A stretch of 64,000 bases of DNA from Favolaschia claudopus (GCA_037176885.1 JAWWNJ010000177.1:248001-312000), one strand, 5' to 3'; positions 22,510-36,843 are shown, counted from the first letter of the stretch. Notes: a model not told the origin generated them from the letters alone. Made by a program: numbers and translations.

Positions 22510-23616
22510 CTTGGACTGACTCCAGTAGAGTGGGAGGACGAAAGAGAACTGCCCGGCTCAGTATTTTATGACCGAACCCGCAACTCCGATTCGTGAGGTC
22601 AGTCGTAACCGCTCAATTATCAAAAGATGGGACTTGATCGGGGGCATTTACTGCGTTTGCGTCTTGCTCCACTTCCCTCCGTCAACTTTGCACTGGACAC
22701 GGAATAATCTCACACCTTCGACGTCTAAGGTTCTGAAACCAGACACGGGTTCTAGAAAAAACATGGCTTCTCAGATCGACTGGCTGCTTCTGAAGCCAAA
22801 AACGCGAGCCTAGTGTGAGAATAAGAGTGGGGAGGTCCAATTGGAGGTCATCAGCTGAGCGGGACATACCAAGATTCGTGGAAGCGTGCACCCAGAGCCC
22901 TGGGAATTTCGCAGAGCCCCGAGCTGTTTGGAAAGCAAACGTGGACAGTTCCGAATTTCTCAGAGACTTACACAAACTCCGACATGTTAAAACCTCGGAT
23001 TTGAGCGAGGGTATCCATAGTGATGGACAATCAGGCAAGAGAACGCGTTGGAAGAGGAGGATGGGAAGAGGCCAAGGCGGGAAGAACCCGAGAACAGAGC
23101 GAGCGAAAAGTGTTTGCCAGCAGCCAAAGTTGATGAGGAAGGAGGAGTCAGTCAGGTATCTATAGCTTAAAAGAATCTGCCAGATGAGAGGCATTGTCAA
23201 AGAACTTGCAAAATCGCGCCTGATGATCAAGCTTTCACGAAGAGATGGTGAAGCTATAGATAGAACCCATCAGATGGGCAAGCAATGGGCAAGTGAATGT
23301 GAGCAGCTGCGTTCTCGTTGAAAAAGATTCGAGTTGAATGTTCACGCAGGTTCGCAGGAATTTGAAATAAATTGAGTCCAAATGTTCCCTAGTTCGCGAG
23401 TAAAGTTCCCTAGCGCGTAAAAACATGAAAAATCTGGGAGTTTGGACTGAACTGATGAACTTCAAGCTGAAAATCAATGGGACACGAACCACACAAAAAC
23501 ATCAATGTCATCGCGGCAGAAAAACAGATTGATGAAGGGCATAGCCACAGTCAGAAAATGAGAGTGAAAGGGAATGTTGTTCTCCAGCTATAGTACAGTC
23601 TATATCTTGTTTATGA
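22510..23616. other. 1.1-kb region without a confident gene
   Basis: The largest frame (22682-23230, minus, 182 codons) is Leu/Phe/Ser-rich, has no known motif and overlaps a frame of 116 codons on the other strand, so neither is convincing. The region contains the DUF6533 promoter and the ORC4 3' UTR. A short expressed gene with introns cannot be excluded. Confidence 0.4.
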
Positions 23617-25911
23617 TTATGGAGCTTTCGCCTTCGTGAGCCATTTCGTCAGGTTGATGTCGTTCTTTGTCTGAATGGCCTTCTTGACGTCCTCTCGGCC
23701 TACAACAGCCCGATACTTGACGAATTCTTTACCAACGCCGACGGAATGAGCAACGCTGGGTGCCACTAGCTGAGCGGACACCAGACTTTCAAACGCCTAT
23801 GAAAAGAGTCAGATCACGCCAACTGCCAGTGTGGAGGGACCGACACTCATCAGCACCGAACGCGGGCACTGTGGCATGCCTATACTGATCCCATTGATTT
23901 GAACGGGAGCAGAGGCTGAGAATCGAATTTGGTCCCGAACCCTCTCGTACAACATTTCGAAGGTAAAGGTGGAATGCCCAGCCGTCTCTGAGTGAACACA
24001 TGCTATCAGCAGGCAGAGTGCAGGGTAAGGAAGTGCTACAAAAGGCGAATGAGCCCCATATTGCGAGAGACAACAGGGACTCACCATGAAGCGTAGAGAA
24101 TTGAGGCCGCGAACGCTGAAGCGTTGCAGCAGAAATAAGCTGACTGGAGGTTGGGTACGGCGACGAAGATGTTAATTGTACCAACACCGAAGTCTGGTGC
24201 CAGAGTTCAGTAAGCGGCAAGACATCGACAACCAAAACCTACCAGCAATCGCGCGAGAACTCTCACATCCTTCGTGATGCTGAAGTCTCTTTGAGGACGA
24301 CAAGCGTAGCTTCATCCTGCAGAAATGACTGCACGCCAGCATTCCATTGCTGATGCCATGCTTGAGTTTCCTCCGAATCGCTCTGATCAGGGATTTTGGA
24401 AGACAAGATTGATCGGGCGAGTTTCACCCAATCCTGCGATTGTGAAGGTGGTGCAGTCCTAAACGTCCTTCCCGAAAATCGACTTTTGACTCTTTTCTCC
24501 AAAAGAGTCACGGTATCAACACGCGTGGTCATCCCAATCACAGCTATGCCTTTACTGCCCGCACCAGCTCTACAACTCTGGGCTGTGTCAAGCAGACAGT
24601 AAAGCAAAGATTGTCGAGGGTGTTGCGCGAATAAATCGAACGCATCGAGAATAATGATGGTAGGGCGAGAGAGGGTAGGAAGTAGGGAAATGAGAGCCGG
24701 AGATGGGTAGAAGGAGGAAGTGACATCGTAACTGGATTGGGCGTTTCGAGGAATGGGTTCGCTTCTTCGTCCGTCTCCTCCATTCCCGTCGGTTCATCAC
24801 TATCCGTCGCGCTAAGGAATGACTTTCCTGTCTGTTGACTTAGCTGGTACGCGATTTCGCGCATCGCGAGTCGGTCGGTCTGCTGAGACCAACCGCAAAG
24901 CCGAAGAACAATGGGTTGTTCCTCGAGCTCCGCCAAGCATTGGTTTAGAATCTGTTCGAAGATCAGCAAAGAAAAAGCATGATACGAACAGAAGTTTACT
25001 CACCCTAGTTTTGCCACTGCCGCGGGGACCCAGTAGTACACAGCTGTTGCCTTCTCCTCTAGCCACAGTTCCGCGAAGCAAATCACCTAGCTGGCTCAGC
25101 GCGATGCGATTGGTAGTCTCTTCGTCTTCATCAGAGCTGAGATTCGGCGGATTTTGAATAGCGCGAAGGATCTCGCGTTTCTGCGCGTTTAAGCACTGCT
25201 GCGAAAATGCTGCTGGCTGGCGAACGGACGACAATGGGATCGAGTTGGACGCCTTCGCCGTGTCCAGCAATTCGGGGGAAAGCGAAGCTTGGCGACTGGA
25301 GGAGGGAATGGGGGAAGTCTCTGGTACTTCATCCTCCGAGTCGCTCACGGGCGTCGGAGTTCTGACCCTCGTGGCACGCTTCTTGGCGGGTGAAGACGTT
25401 TTGCGCAGAATCGGTTTGATGGGAGAGGGCTTGGCGGGGGACGATCTGGTAGACCGCGACCGCGTGGGCGGGAAAGGATAGGAAGCATGTCCGCCGCGTC
25501 ATCCTCTGAGTCGCTGTGCTCAAGGCTGCTGGAGGGTACCAGTTTCGTGTCGAATATGCGAACAACTCTGGTTTTACCGGAGCGTGTCCTGCTCGGGGTG
25601 TCGGGAGGAGGGGGAGTGGATTTGGGAGTGCATGGAGGCATGAGGAGTTCATCGTCCCCGCTCGACTCATCTTCATTGAAACGCGGGGATTTGCGAGATG
25701 ACTTCTCGGCAGCAAGAGAGCGTTGCTTGTTAGCGTAGGTTTTGCGCGGGGTAGGCTTACGCGGGGTGACGGGGTGCGTCTCTCGCTGCCGTGGAACGAC
25801 TATCTTAGCTCCAGCGACAGGGTCGGTGTTTTGAGATGCTTTGGACCTCGTTACGCGCTTTGTGGGTGACTGTTCCAGCGCAGCATTGCTGGCCTTGCGT
25901 TTGACAGCCAT
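23617..25911 (-). CDS. ORC4: Origin recognition complex subunit 4 (AAA+ ATPase)
   Basis: Part of the six-subunit complex that marks replication origins and loads MCM helicase. Start MAVKRKASNAALEQSP at 25911. The first 230 residues are disordered and basic with many Ser/Thr-Pro sites, as expected for a CDK target. The AAA+ core follows: CVLLGPRGSGKTR (Walker A), ILNQCLAELEEQPIVLRLCG, AMREIAYQLSQQTGKSFL, then PTIIILDAFDLFAQHPRQSL (Walker B, with LDAFD in place of DExx) and GMTTRVDTVTLLEKRVKSRF. The winged-helix end carries STFTFEMLYERVRDQI, and the protein ends LTKWLTKAKAP at 23617. Two one-base slips are needed, near 25470 in the disordered part and at 24699-24700 just before Walker B. It faces MED20 across 79 bp. 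Confidence 0.9.
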
Positions 25912-25990
25912 AGAACGAATTGGCGGTGTGGTGGGCAGAGAACAAGAACAAGACGCGTCGAGTCACAAGTGTGACACTTGTCACCTCAAC
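25912..25990. promoter_or_regulatory. 79-bp shared promoter of ORC4 and MED20 with ACGCGT box and inverted repeat
   Basis: The start codons face away from each other. GACGCGTC at 25952-25959 contains ACGCGT, the MluI cell-cycle box that MBF binds in yeasts for G1/S genes. Just beside it is a perfect inverted repeat, ACAAGTGT-G-ACACTTGT (25965-25981), whose arms are also E-box-like CAAGTG/CACTTG. Binding by MBF or a bHLH factor in this fungus is inferred. Confidence 0.6.
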
Positions 25991-27086
25991 ATGGGTTTTA
26001 CCGGGTGACTCCCTGTGCCTCACTCTTGGTCTCTCGCTAGTCGCTAATTTCTTGCAGCCTCGCTCGATGGGTGAATGCACCCGCAGAAGGCTTGAAATTG
26101 GTACAAGAGAATATATTGTCTAACCACAACGGGCAATACAAGGGACCTTGGAATCTTTCTGTTCGCTCGTATCGCTCTACTCTCGGACAAACTCCTGGCT
26201 TTCAGCTACCCACGGAGAGAACTATGTGTGCGCTGACCATGGATCAAAACGTGTTTGTTTTGGTCGAAGGTGAGGGAGCGAATTTTCCCTACTCTATGGC
26301 TGCTTTAACGATTGGACAAGATCCCCTTGCCCCCAGTCGCGCGGACGTTCTGGCAGCCGCCCCTCCAGGCGAAGCTGCAGCATATCTTCAACGACCTACT
26401 CACTACCGAACCACCTTTCTCACCTTGCGTCCACCCGGAGCCCTTGAACAACTTCTAACCCAACTTAAAGCCCGATGGGTGTCTGTCCGACCTCCGGTTG
26501 CGGGCGCGCCACAACGAGGCCAGTCTGGCTCACAACTGACCATCGAAGGTAAGACGTTTCCGCATGCTTAGCACGTTCTTCGACGTTGATCCAACTTAGG
26601 TCACATCTTTGCCATCGGAACGGACTGGCTGGTACGGGTCGGTAATGTCATTCTGGCCGGCGGGGCGGTTAAGGGTATGCTTCTTGAGGTGAAGAGCTCA
26701 GGCCTTACTCCTCCCATTCAAATGAATTCATCTCGGACCAGGCTGAGTACCTCCCTCTCCCCGTTCTTCACTCTCCGATCGCCGATGGAACTTCTGAGCT
26801 CCTCTCAAATCTGCTAACGTCCGTCCTGCCGAACATCAGCGATGCAAAGACAGTAGCTGTCACAATCAGTGACTCTCAATGGGAGGATGTTCTGTGGGAC
26901 CGCGAGGAGGAAGAGGAGGAACAGAAGGAGAGAGAGATCAACGAGAAACAGATGGAAGTTGATGACATTTACGCCTCAGGCGACGATGGGGCGGTTATAA
27001 GGAGGAAGGACTGGTTGGGGGTCAATAGAGATCGTAGATCGGCGTACTTGATTATTGGTGGTTTGCGGTCGGAGGGAATACTTTGA
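25991..27086 (+). CDS. MED20: Mediator complex subunit 20
   Basis: Head-module subunit of Mediator, linking activators to RNA polymerase II. Exons 25991-26004, 26058-26548, 26600-26688 and 26742-27086 join to 312 residues. The first coding exon is only 14 nt (MGFTG, last codon split). The protein starts MGFTGLARWVNAP, the usual MED20 opening (MGVTGxxxW). It continues with a β-rich fold: GPWNLSVRSYRSTL, HIFAIGTDWLVRVGNVILAG, LLEAEYLPLPVLHSP. The C-terminus has an acidic Glu-rich stretch (DREEEEEEQKERE) and ends in RRSAYLIIGGLRSEGIL. All frames are intact. Confidence 0.9.
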
Positions 27087-27272
27087 AACTTTGAACTTTT
27101 TCAGTGAGCAGGCGGAGAGTTCGGCGCGGGTGGTGTAAAGCCGAATATGACCGAATTCACATGCGATTTCGGAGAAATGCCGAAATGCAAACCGACTCAT
27201 GCCATCACCTCAGCTTCGAGGTCCTCGCCATCGCTTAAGGCATGGTCTTTCGGGTCTTTCTCTCCTTCCAAC

Positions 27273-29109
27273 ATGTTCAGCGCAGCCAAACGGTTGCCCC
27301 ACTGTCCACACCTATGCAGAGGCGAATCTACGACTCCCAGCCCAACACACAGGCTGTTCTATCAGAACAAGCAACTTGAACTTTACGCCGCCAAGGAAGC
27401 CAATCGTCTGACCTTGCGGCAACTTGTGAGCAGATCGGGCGACGCAAGATACTGTACTGGATCTTGCTACAGGTGTTTTTTGGGCGGTCTATGGACGAGG
27501 ACCGTCTGATCAAGGTGGGATGCCTTGTCTTGCGGACAGGATTTCTCGTTGAATCCTCGGTCAGAGTGCCAACTATGTTAGAACTGAGCTGCCTGTCCGG
27601 TAATTGGCGACTCTTCCTGCAAATGTCTTGTTCATTGGAGACAACGTTCAGTATCTCACACCGACTACGCGACATGCAGAAATTGCCCTTCATCGTACGC
27701 AAATAATCTCGTCTCGTGCCATTCCCGACTCAGGTGTTCTAGGTCGTGACTCAGGAGGGAGTTGCAAAGGTTTACGATGTTCGTGTTTTTGGCTTGTCCA
27801 GTTAAGTCCACTGTAACAGTTATATAGCTTTACTGGACTGCGTTTGAAAAGCAAGCCCAATCCCTTGTCAGAACGTCGGTTCAGCATCTAATTTGACCAC
27901 AGGTTCAGACGATTTCCACCTATCAACTCTCTGGAAGATAATGCCGCTTTTTGCCGTTTTCTTGCCAACATTTTACGCGAACAGTAAGTGTTCCTCGCTG
28001 CCGCACGGTATTTGGGCGACTCAACGATCTCTAGCTCGACGGTAATACCGACACTCGCTCTCGGCCTTTCTCTCTCTAGTCCACATCTTTCCCCGGATGA
28101 GCTAGATTCATTTATGCGTAGAATGCTTGTCTCGCGCATTTCCCGCCGTGTATTAGCGGAACACCATATTGCTCTTTCCGAAAAGATACATTCGGGAAGA
28201 CAAAGCTCCTCAACCCAAGGAGAACCCCATGTGGGTATTATATTCACAGGCCTCAATGTCAGACGAAGCATTGAAAAATGCGCCAATCTTCTACGACAAC
28301 GGAAACCCTACTGGCCTGAAGTTCAGATTGACGGGCACTTAGACACAACCTTTGCCTATATCAAGGAACACCTTGAATATATACTGTTCGAGCTACTGAA
28401 AAACGTATGCCTATTCTTCCCGTCTCCGACGAGTTAACGAATTTGCTAGGCAATGCGGGCTACATCGTCGTATAATCGAAGCGCTCCGAGTCCTGCTCCA
28501 GTACGAGTCACAATTTTCGCCGGCACCAATGATATTGGTGTCCGCATTTCGGACCAAGGTAATTTTCCGCGTTTTGTGGTCATGTATCGCAACTTACAAA
28601 ACATTAAGGCGGTGGTCTGTTTGACACCAAAGTCAAGACGCCGTCCGACCTATTTTCCTTCTCGCACAATCGCAATGCTGCGCGTTTACAGGACTCCCGA
28701 CTAGACACTCTGAGGACTCTTAGCTCAAGTCCCTCCGGCCTGCGGGCCACAGTGGGCGAACAGGTGGACCGATGGCAGCAAAATTCAGACAGCGAAAGCG
28801 ACTCGGATGACGGTGCCTCGGATCCGGAAATGGAGGCAGGAGTCGGTCCTCACGCAGGCATTGGGATTGGGCTCCCGATGAGCAACATTTTCGCCAAGTA
28901 TTTTGGTGGTTCACTAGAATTGGTATCGATGAATGGATGGGGTTTGTTGTTTTCTGGTCTTCATCTGGCTCCCTCTCATTCTTCACAGGTACGGATGTAT
29001 ACTTAAGAGTCCCGAAGCTTGTAAGCTTGTCTACACGTTTGGGCCTCACAAACGATGCTGATGCTCTTCATCCTTTCAGGGCACCAATTTAGAAGGAATC
29101 GAGGTATGA
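27273..29109 (+). CDS. Mitochondrial dehydrogenase kinase (PDK/BCKDK family, Pkp2-like)
   Basis: Phosphorylates and inactivates the E1 subunit of pyruvate (or branched-chain keto acid) dehydrogenase in the matrix. The start at 27273 gives a short Arg/Lys/Ser-containing leader, MFSAAKRLPHCPH, suitable for mitochondrial import, then FYQNKQLELYAAKEANRLTL, VFFGRSMDEDRLIKSANYVR, HRLRDMQKLPF and LYWTAFEKFRRFPP. The ATP-binding GHKL half has ELLKNAMRAT (N-box), SDQGGGLFD (G1 box) and GIGIGLPMSNIFAKYFGGSL (G2 box). Ten or so introns, one of which (27851-27902) begins with GC: AA|GCAAGC. The acidic insert between G1 and G2 (SDSESDSDDGASDPEME) is longer than in animal PDKs. Which E1 is the substrate cannot be told from sequence. 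Confidence 0.88.
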
Positions 29110-29501
29110 AATTTGAGAGGACAGTTTGTAAATGTATCATATGTTACTGCTATCACTGTCGCACGGACCAAGTCCCTGCGTGGGTAAAGCGGTCGACCCG
29201 CTTCTTATGACGCCAACGTTCCGCTTCACAAAATATCTAAGCTGGTGGTGTATGAGGTCAGGTACTGTCAGGTAGGTTGAACCTGAACCACTCTCTGACC
29301 AGACCGCCTTTGCGATGGCTATTTCCACGTTAAATCGCAAAACATATGGATTTGGTATAATTGGCAGTGACCTGCACAGGAACAGAAGGCGGGCGCCAAA
29401 ACGGACTGGGCTGCGCTTCGGCCAACCCGGGGTTAACACCTTTCCTTCCGCCCTCACAGAGGTCTTCAGGCGTTGTCCGCCTTAAGGGCGAATACGCGCT
29501 C
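29110..29501. other. Intergenic or 5' part of the proline-rich gene
   Basis: The frame of the next gene is open to 29361 but without an ATG. An acceptor-like TCACAG at 29453-29458 suggests that an upstream exon may exist here. I could not find a start that joins in frame. Confidence 0.35.
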
Positions 29502-30212
29502 ATGGACGACTCTCCTCCACCAGCGTATAGCCAAGAGTATCGTGGACCAGCCATCGATCCCGCTGTTGCATCGCACAATGTCAAAGGATCGGCGCCGAAT
29601 CATAGTTCCAAAAGGGCCGAAGGAAGGGACGCATTGACGAAACGACCACTACCCCGTCCACCACAACGAGATGTAGCAAATTTAATTGCTGCTCCCGTAT
29701 CGCCTTTACGACTACACAAAAAATCTCAATCAACCGCGATTCCGTCCACTGAAAGATCATGGCGACCTACCCCCGCTGACGGGAGCACCTGGGGTGTCCC
29801 CAACCCACCACATTTTCTTAATCGTGAAGCGGAACACTTCCAATCACCACAGCGTATGAGAAGCCCTCCGCCCATGATGGCTCCTCCGGAGTATGGCAGA
29901 AGTGTGCCCAACTTCCCAACGCCGAACCGTACAAACCAGATGTCTGCGGCGCCAATAGTCGACCCAAATGCATTTTACAAGTAAGAGCTCGAGCTGGTGG
30001 TTTTTATCCTCTTATCTTCTGAATCTCTCACCAGTCCTGCTGTTTCTGGCCATCTATCTCGAGTTCCCATACCTCTCCCTCAATCGAGGCCTCCACGGTT
30101 TGTCATTCTATGAGCTTGCGCCAACTCAACTGAACAATATTGTAGAATGGACGCACGCCCGAATCAAGCCTCGAGCAATCCTCCGCAAAGAGGACATGTT
30201 CGGTGGGCTTGA
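29502..30212 (+). CDS. Small proline-rich protein with PPxY motif, fungus-specific
   Basis: The first ATG in the open frame gives MDDSPPPAYSQEYRGPAIDP. PPAY is a ligand for WW domains such as those of Rsp5-type ubiquitin ligases, so it may be an adaptor; this is inference. The rest is disordered, rich in Pro, Ser and Arg (KRPLPRPPQRD, RMRSPPPMMAPPEYGRSVP), with a second PPEY. Three exons join in frame: 29502-29980, an exon beginning after the acceptor at 30043 (NPAVSGHLSRVPIPLP), and a last one ending RGHVRWA at 30212. No enzyme motif. The true start may lie further upstream. Confidence 0.55.
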
Positions 30213-30545
30213 ATGATTTTTAATTTACGAGCGCGTGTACGATTTCAAGGAAGGGCCGAGGTGTTGTATTGAACGTTTCCCACTTGTAGCCTTTGTATTC
30301 TCTACGTATACTTGTATAGCGACCATAGGTCGATATAATTCATCGTAAGCCTGCTCATCGTCCCATCAGCGTCCTGACTCAGTGACTGCAGTACTGAACG
30401 CCAATCACCGATTTGGACATTGGTCACGGCAGTTTCCTGCAGTCTCCGGCCTGTTTGCTTCAACGCTTTCCAGCTCTCTTCTTTCTCTCTGTTGTGTACA
30501 TTTCAATCGGCTCAATTTTGGCTGGTTCCAATTTATTTTTCCGAT
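30213..30545. other. Intergenic, promoter of NDR kinase gene
   Basis: About 330 bp with a long pyrimidine-rich stretch (30470-30545) directly before the kinase start, a common core-promoter feature in basidiomycetes. No gene seen. Confidence 0.45.
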
Positions 30546-32758
<2,213 letters not shown>

Positions 32759-32906
32759 ATCTCTTGGTTTTCTATATATTTTACAGCTCCTGTTGTACCC
32801 TATCGCAACAAAGAATACAATACATCACAGCGTCAGAACCTTACAAGTGTCTCTTATAGTACATTCGTCCCTAGATGAGTGTAGCGTTACATGAATTAGT
32901 TGATGA

Positions 32907-35900
32907 TTAGTTTGTTCGTTGTCTCGGTAGCAGATGGTTTCGCATCTGCAGTCTATGAGCGATGAATTGTGATAAGAGGAGAATGAGAATTACCATCTCA
33001 GTGAATATGGGAAGTAGTCGTGGTATATGCTGGAGTTCTGGTGGCTTGACCGTCTGCGCTCGTTTCTTCCTCGGCTTGGCTTTGGGAGGAGGTGGTCTGG
33101 GCGGGGCAGGAGCGAATTGCTCGGTCGAAGACATGGGTGACGGACTCGGCGGCAAAGGCTTCGACATCGCGGCAATAAGCGACTTGGGAAGTGGGGGCAC
33201 CGGAGGAGAGTCTTGACTACGTCGACCAGTTGACATCTGGCTGAATTGCTCCCTGAGAAATGTCATGGACCGCGATGACTTCAGAGACGTCGAACGCTGG
33301 CGGGATTGTGTTGGAGTCGCAGCACCATCCGCTTGTGGACGTGGGTGGTGATGGTGGTGACGATGAGCGGTGTGACGCTGCGGGACAGGAGAAGGTTGGG
33401 GTTGAATAGAAGGTGGCGGGGGTTTCGGAGTCTGCTTCGGGGTTGTTTTCTTATCTTCACTCTCATCGCTGCTCTCTTCAGTGCTATCTTCTTCGCTTCC
33501 ACTGCTCTCTGAACCAGACGAATCCATATCGCTCGAATACTCATCACTATCCTCGTCTGTGTCCTGAGCAGCAAGGTCTACCGCGTCCCCAGAGATGAGG
33601 TCACCGAAGTTGATCTCCTCTGCGACACCATCAACGAGCGCCTTCGTCGCTTCGTCCTCCGCATCCGCAGCATTCTGGAAAGCAGTTGCTTGCACCCTCC
33701 CAAAACGTCGACGCAGTTTGTCTTCGTAGGCAACCTTGAGTTTATAGTGATATAATGCAACCTTGTCGACCTCCGCAAGGATGTCTTGCCGTTCTTGACC
33801 TGTATGTGGCAGGAGGAACTCGAGACTGATTGGCTCACCCAGTCCCTCTCGTACGACAGTTAAAAACAGCTCGATCCAACGCATGAGACTGTCGAACAAG
33901 CCTTCGCCTCGGGAATGGACTTTGTGTACAAAGTTGTAGAACGACTGCTCGTGACGTTCGATAAGGCTGATGAAAGCGCCAACAGTCCGTGTCGGATCGT
34001 CCACTTCGATGTTTCATATATTGTTGAGCTCATGAACGGTAACAAATCAAACAAACTCACGATCCTCTGCCTGCTCAACTGTCTTTATCAAATCGTTGAT
34101 GAAGCTTTGGAGATCGCTTATAGAGTCTCCGATGCTGGCGGCTCGATACACCTGAGCCAAGGGACTGTAGAAGATTGTGATCATGTCCTTGAGCAGCTCC
34201 GATGTTGAACCCTGGAAAGGCAGTCAGAAAAGAAGGCAAAAATATGCATTTAAATCAACTTGCTTCGAATATTAGACCAATCAGTTGTTCTCGATCTCGC
34301 AACCGTGAATACAGATTGGCTAAAACCTTCAGATCTTCATAGAGCCAAGCATCGTCATCTTGTGGTCCGTCATCGTCGTCCGAATCAGCTAGCGATTCCC
34401 GATGTTTCATGTACAAGGCATGAGCTCGGTGAGCCTTGGCTACCCGGTGCATCTGGGCGCGCGACAAGAAAGGCTCGTCGGCCGCTCTGAGAACGACAGA
34501 AATGAGGTTCATACGTTCCGCGGCTGAATGTTCAAGTTATGGAGCAATCCAGAGCAATCAAAGCATTAGCTTACCCGCATCCGCTTTCAACATGTCTTGG
34601 ATTTCGCGCGGAGCGTAAACGAACTGCCGAATCTTTTCAGAAATCATAGGATCATCGACCTTTTCTTTGACAGCTTCGATCTCCTCCTCGAGCGCTCTGA
34701 CTTCCTCCGTAAGGGACCCTGTGAACATGCTAACCACAAGGCATGAGTTGAGATCTACGTGTATAGACTGAAATGTACCGTTGGAGCAAACTCCGTCCGC
34801 CGAATGGTTGAACAAGAAAGAGATCAAGTACACCTTTGAACTTGCATCAACAGCAGAACAGATGATTGGTACAAATATCGACGCACTCCTGATCATGGCG
34901 ATTGGATTACTTATCCGTAATGCAGCCTTGAGCATAAAGTACGGCATCAGACCATGAATTCTCTTCAGGCTTGCGAAGGTTTCAGATGCATTGTCCGAGG
35001 CCACGAACTGTTGAAAGACCGTCGAAGCCAGTCTATGTTTTTATCGCACCGCAAGGTTATGAGAACAAGGGCAAAACTCACGACATACGTGCCCATTCCA
35101 GAACATCTTTATAATTCTGAGGTAGGTCTCGTACATTCGGCGTTACTTTGACGGTTGCGAAAATTTGGGTCAAGCCATCTGTAGATTTGGTTCAGAGATT
35201 GTCACAATTAAACAGATTCTTTTCGCGGTGCAGGTACCTTTGCCCATTATGTCACCCTTAACACTTTTCACTGCATCCCGGAGACCATCGACACGATTCG
35301 CAATCTCCTTCGCGAAATGTTTTCTGCCATCGTCGCGAACCTTATCGGCTTCTTCTCGTCTCAGCGCATCATCAATCTCGTCGCGACTGAGCGTTGTGGG
35401 GTTCGAGAGTAGAAAGTGTCTTAGAACTGGGGATGAAGCAATGCCGGGGGAAGCTAAAAGACCATGAAGATATGCTCGAAGTGTCAATCGGTTCTTCTCT
35501 CTCGCGAGCCTGGATATTTGTTGTATTGGAGCAGCTTGATCCGGGTCATCCCACATCGCCTGTTGATGCGATGCAAAAGTCGGGGCAGGACTGAGTGGGG
35601 ACGAAGTTGGAGGTGCAGTGACCGTGGTTCGATCTTTCACCGGTGGCGATTTGACTTCTTCACCAGGGTGGGCTTTGCGAAGCTATGTTGTGCTCATCAG
35701 CCACGTCCAAAAGATAGACGAGTCGGAACGAACTTCAAGTGCTAAAGCTCTGAAATCCCCATATCTCCGAGACACAAATAGGTCGGGAAAGTTCGAACGG
35801 CGAGTCCGAATGATGAATTCCTATTGTTTCGTGATTGGTTACAGGATATGAAGCATTGGATGGACATCTAACCTCGTGAACTCTACTCCTGACACGGCCC

Positions 35901-36649
35901 TTATCCACTACAGTGCGAACACTGACAATGTTGACTTCGAAAATGTCCTTCACAGCCTCTAGGTTCTTTGCCAGTCGTTTGCGTGCAGCAGATTCAAGCC
36001 GATCGAGATCGACCTGGGTCAGGCGGACCACTTCTTCCTTCTCGGCCAGCTTCGTCGCAGCTCCAACAAATAACGAAAGATTTCTCTCAGCCTTTCCAAG
36101 TAGCTTGAGACGCAGAGCCTGCTCTGAACCTTCTGAGCCATCATCGAAGACAGAGGTGGGTGAAATATTGCGGGCGAGTACAGAAGCCATAAAAGGCTGC
36201 AACTTGTCGGAATAGAAATCCTTGGGTGCTGCGGCCATGAATGGAAACGTCAAGACGAATTGACGAAACATATATCGCAGGAACGGGAGATCCATTAGAG
36301 GTGCACCCTTCGGAGGCGGAGAAAAAGGTGGCCCTAGATAGGACAGAGGCGATACATTGGCGGGAACTGGGTTTGTGATCGCGTCGAGCTCATGGTTAAA
36401 CTGTAGCTGGATTAAGGATTTCTTGAGATAATGCGCGCGCAGCGGGGTGAGGTCTATGGAGGTCGGAGGCTGCTCCGCTACTGGAGAAGATACAAGAGGT
36501 TGCGAGTCTTCTTCCATCTCCGATGAAGGAGGGTCTTTCGGGGGTGGGTTGGGAGCAGGAGGTACAGTCCTTGTTGGTCGTCTGGGTCGGTATGTCGCGT
36601 ATGATGTGGGCGTCGATGGCTGAGGTGGATCATCGTGGTGGGCGTCCAT
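32907..36649 (-). CDS. PX-domain protein with PXB and DUF3818 regions (yeast YPR097W/Lec1 type)
   Basis: PX domains bind phosphoinositides; the yeast relative is implicated in lipid transport, so a membrane-lipid role is likely by family. Start at 36649. Order: Pro-rich lead; PXB helical region (PLRAHYLKKSLIQLQFNHEL, FLRYMFRQFVLTFPFMAAAP); PX domain (EEFIIRTRRSNFPDLFVSRR, YGDFRALALELR); a long helical DUF3818-like part (DVLEWARISLASTVFQQFVA, LKRIHGLMPYFMLKAALRI, REIQDMLKADA, FISLIERHEQSFYNFVHKVH); then an acidic/Ser run (SSGSESSGSEEDSTEESS) and a His/Pro-rich tail with six histidines. A 48-nt intron before the last 13 codons does not change the frame. The gene is about 3.7 kb with five or six introns, tail to tail with the NDR kinase. 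Confidence 0.8.
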
Positions 36650-36843
36650 GAGATGCGCCTTTCACGTAACTCTGGTCATCTCGGCGTCGCATCGCATCGC
36701 ATGACGTAATACTTCAATCCGTGATCTTCCCGAGCTTGCTGATCCGCCTTTGATACGCCTCGCCGATTCAACCTTGTAAGTTATTTCTATCTAGTATCGA
36801 GTACATACGATGCATTATTACATTTCTCTTGCAGCCTCCCAGC

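Noticed and set aside
22682..23230. 182-codon minus-strand frame as a gene
   Set aside because: No motif, low-complexity Leu/Phe/Ser composition, an overlapping frame on the other strand and no splice-linked extension.
33340..33375. Histidine run in the PX protein as a metal-binding domain
   Set aside because: It sits in a disordered Pro/His-rich tail without other ligands; simple codon repeat is enough to explain it.
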